DNA of 64,000 nucleotides from Teratosphaeria epicoccoides (lineage: Eukaryota; Ascomycota; Dothideomycetes; Mycosphaerellales; Teratosphaeriaceae). The stretch spans positions 186,001 to 250,000 of the forward strand of contig JADDMT010000029.1 in NCBI GenBank assembly GCA_021401465.1. Reading direction: 5' to 3'. The translations under genes were made by a program, and so were the position numbers. Below are positions 62,763 to 64,000 of this stretch, one piece after another; the stretch's first letter is position 1, and each line of letters opens with the position of its first letter. Below the pieces are notes generated by a model, which was not told where the DNA came from, made no database searches, and was given only the letters and a program-made list of their open reading frames with translations.

Positions 62763-63190
62763 TCGATCACTCTGCTCGACGAACCAGACGCAGGTTACCT
62801 TCTTGCCACGCTGTTCCACTCAAGCGAGCCTGTTGCTACCTTCGGGCCCGCATTATCCTTACGGTAAGACTTCCTTCTCTTATACGCATACATACGTATG
62901 GGCGATGCGTTGGCGGAGCATCTTGGGCGAGGGAATTTATATATGGCCCACCGGCAACGTTTGCAGCTTCCCTCTCAGTAGACTGAGTTTGGCGGCAATG
63001 CTGACCGTGCTTGCAGTGGCGCAGTTTTGGAGGTAGAATGAAGAGTTACATTGGCTCTCAGAGCGCTGCGTCAAGGACCCAAATGGCTTGGTCCAGTCTA
63101 CAGTATTTCAATGATAATGGTAAGACTTTCTTCTTGTTCTCCGCATTTTCACGTGAGCGAGGCGTTTGGCGGAGCATCTTGGAGGTGAAA
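62713..63190 (+). repeat. diverged tandem duplication covering the last TOR exon and its splice sites
   Basis: Unit A (62713 to about 62932) and unit B (62985 to about 63190) share two blocks in the same order. Block 1: GAGTTTAGCGGTGATGCTGA versus GAGTTTGGCGGCAATGCTGA, continuing through the 3' splice site (CTTGAAG/CTTGCAG) into TGGTGCTCTTTCTGG versus TGGCGCAGTTTTGGA. Block 2: GGTAAGACTTCCTTCT at 62863 versus GGTAAGACTTTCTTCT at 63119, continuing to GGCGGAGCATCTTGG. Offsets are 272 and 256 bp. Sequence between the blocks differs strongly. Confidence 0.75.
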
Positions 63191-63809
63191 AGGCTCCGCG
63201 CGGTACACCAGCACGAGTTAGCTTCCCGCGATTGACGACAGGTATGAGATGATTGCGTTCTTGGAAGATACGGGAGCCATGCGGCATTTTCGGAGCAACG
63301 AGAGCATAGCGGCGGCGTCATCAGATGAGTGCACTGCAGCACCATGACCAGCGCACGTATGGGTCACGTATGTACAGTGTACCTAAACAACCCAGCTACT
63401 ATATCCGCCAGCTCAGACTCATAGCATGCAACTGCTCAGTCAATGCTGCCGTGGTGCCGTGGTGCCGTACGCAGTTCGCAATCTTTGCCGAAAAGCTTGT
63501 TCACAAAAGGCGTCTATGTGCCGACCCAATGACGTGCGGGCGGCGGCGATACTCCGAGGGAGCACGACTTTGTTTCAAAATGCTACCTCGAGCCTCAGAT
63601 TTTGTCCCCTCTCCCTTGGCGACGCGGCATTGAAACACGAAGTTTGCACTTTTGCGTTTCCATGGAGTTGTGGTATGAAGAGCGGCTTTCGTTGAAACGA
63701 CGAAGACGACGGAAAGGCTTTCTTGCACGATTGAAGTTGCGATATTTGGAGTGTTCGATTGTGAGAGGGGCTTTAAACTCTCAGTTGAAGTGAAACGAAC
63801 GCCTAGAGC
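63191..63809. other. intergenic downstream of the TOR exon repeat
   Basis: No gene is recognised. A short exact repeat GTGGTGCC is doubled at about 63451-63466. It should hold the promoter of the gene that starts near 63810 if that gene is real. Confidence 0.4.
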
Positions 63810-63913
63810 ATGGCGGTCGAGGATGATTACTCGCGACCACAGATGCGAGGGTACCGCAATCATGGCGGTGGGTACAGTGGGATTGAACGGCAGCATTACC
63901 ACCACCATCACCC

Positions 63914-63944
<31 letters not shown>

Positions 63945-64000
63945 GAGCTTCGACATCAAGTCCGTGAACTGAAGTTGAAGGAGCGGATAAGGCATTTCAC
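63810..64000 (+). CDS. possible protein start with a ten-His run, cut by the window end
   Basis: From ATG 63810 a frame stays open to the end of the window, 63 codons. It reads MAVEDDYSRPQMRGYRNHGGGYSGIERQHYHHHHP, ten His from (CAT)10, then HELRHQVRELKLKERIRHF, which looks like a charged helix or coiled coil. The alternation of a Gly/Arg/Tyr-rich head, His run and helix resembles the disordered N-terminus of a larger fungal protein. Without the rest no family can be named, and the frame may be chance. Confidence 0.4.
63915..63944 (+). repeat. (CAT)10 microsatellite
   Basis: Ten uninterrupted CAT triplets; in frame they code for poly-His in the possible partial gene. Long exact triplet runs mutate often, so length variation between strains is likely. 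Confidence 0.95.

Overview
The window is nuclear DNA of a filamentous ascomycete. The signs are short GT-AG introns of about 50-90 nt with CTNAC-type branch motifs, fungal versions of conserved genes (TOR, Rictor/Avo3, Mcm10, Med17, Asa1, Isn1, Tom6), several sugar-porter-type MFS genes and small cysteine-rich secreted proteins. A dothideomycete is my best guess, but this rests on overall protein character and not on a marker. Exon structures were worked out by hand from splice signals, reading frame and family knowledge.

Layout. 0-3.5 kb: 3' part of the TORC2 subunit gene AVO3/Rictor. 3.5-8 kb: gene-poor, with one secreted protein, a tRNA-Thr and the small mitochondrial import gene TOM6. 9-13 kb: a large VNX1-like vacuolar cation/H+ antiporter gene. 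13.9-14.5 kb: a decayed DUF6914-type gene. 14.9-22 kb: housekeeping genes RPT6, MCM10, RNase H2 subunit B and a TTL-domain protein. 22-30.5 kb: an accessory-looking stretch with an MFS sugar transporter, then a row of small cysteine-rich secreted proteins on the + strand, three of which share cysteine spacing and intron position, followed by a decayed copy. 31-46 kb: ISN1, MED17, an MFS gene, ASA1, UBA1, a small conserved-looking protein and a GCP4-type gamma-tubulin complex gene. 46-49 kb: an MFS gene with a GC-AG intron and a tRNA-Gln. 49-63 kb: SSF1 and RRP3 sharing a divergent promoter, an SR140-like splicing factor, and the full TOR kinase gene, followed by a diverged tandem copy of its last exon. 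The window ends in a possible partial gene with a His run.

Most unusual observation. Both tRNA genes recognised here (Thr-CGT and Gln-CTG, minus strand) carry the normal 17-nt anticodon-loop intron and also a second insertion inside the T-arm (48 nt and 56 nt). Each insertion starts with GT, ends with CAG and has a branch-point-like GCTGAC or GCTAAC just before its 3' end. Removing it restores a perfect 5-bp T-stem, a 7-nt T-loop and a 72-nt tRNA. This looks like mRNA-type (spliceosomal) introns in Pol III tRNA genes, and is the best candidate for an undescribed system.

How genes work together. Avo3 and TOR are parts of TORC2. MCM10 and RNase H2B share a promoter with two MluI cell-cycle boxes, fitting S-phase co-expression. 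SSF1 and RRP3 both serve ribosome assembly. RPT6 and UBA1 belong to the ubiquitin-proteasome pathway.
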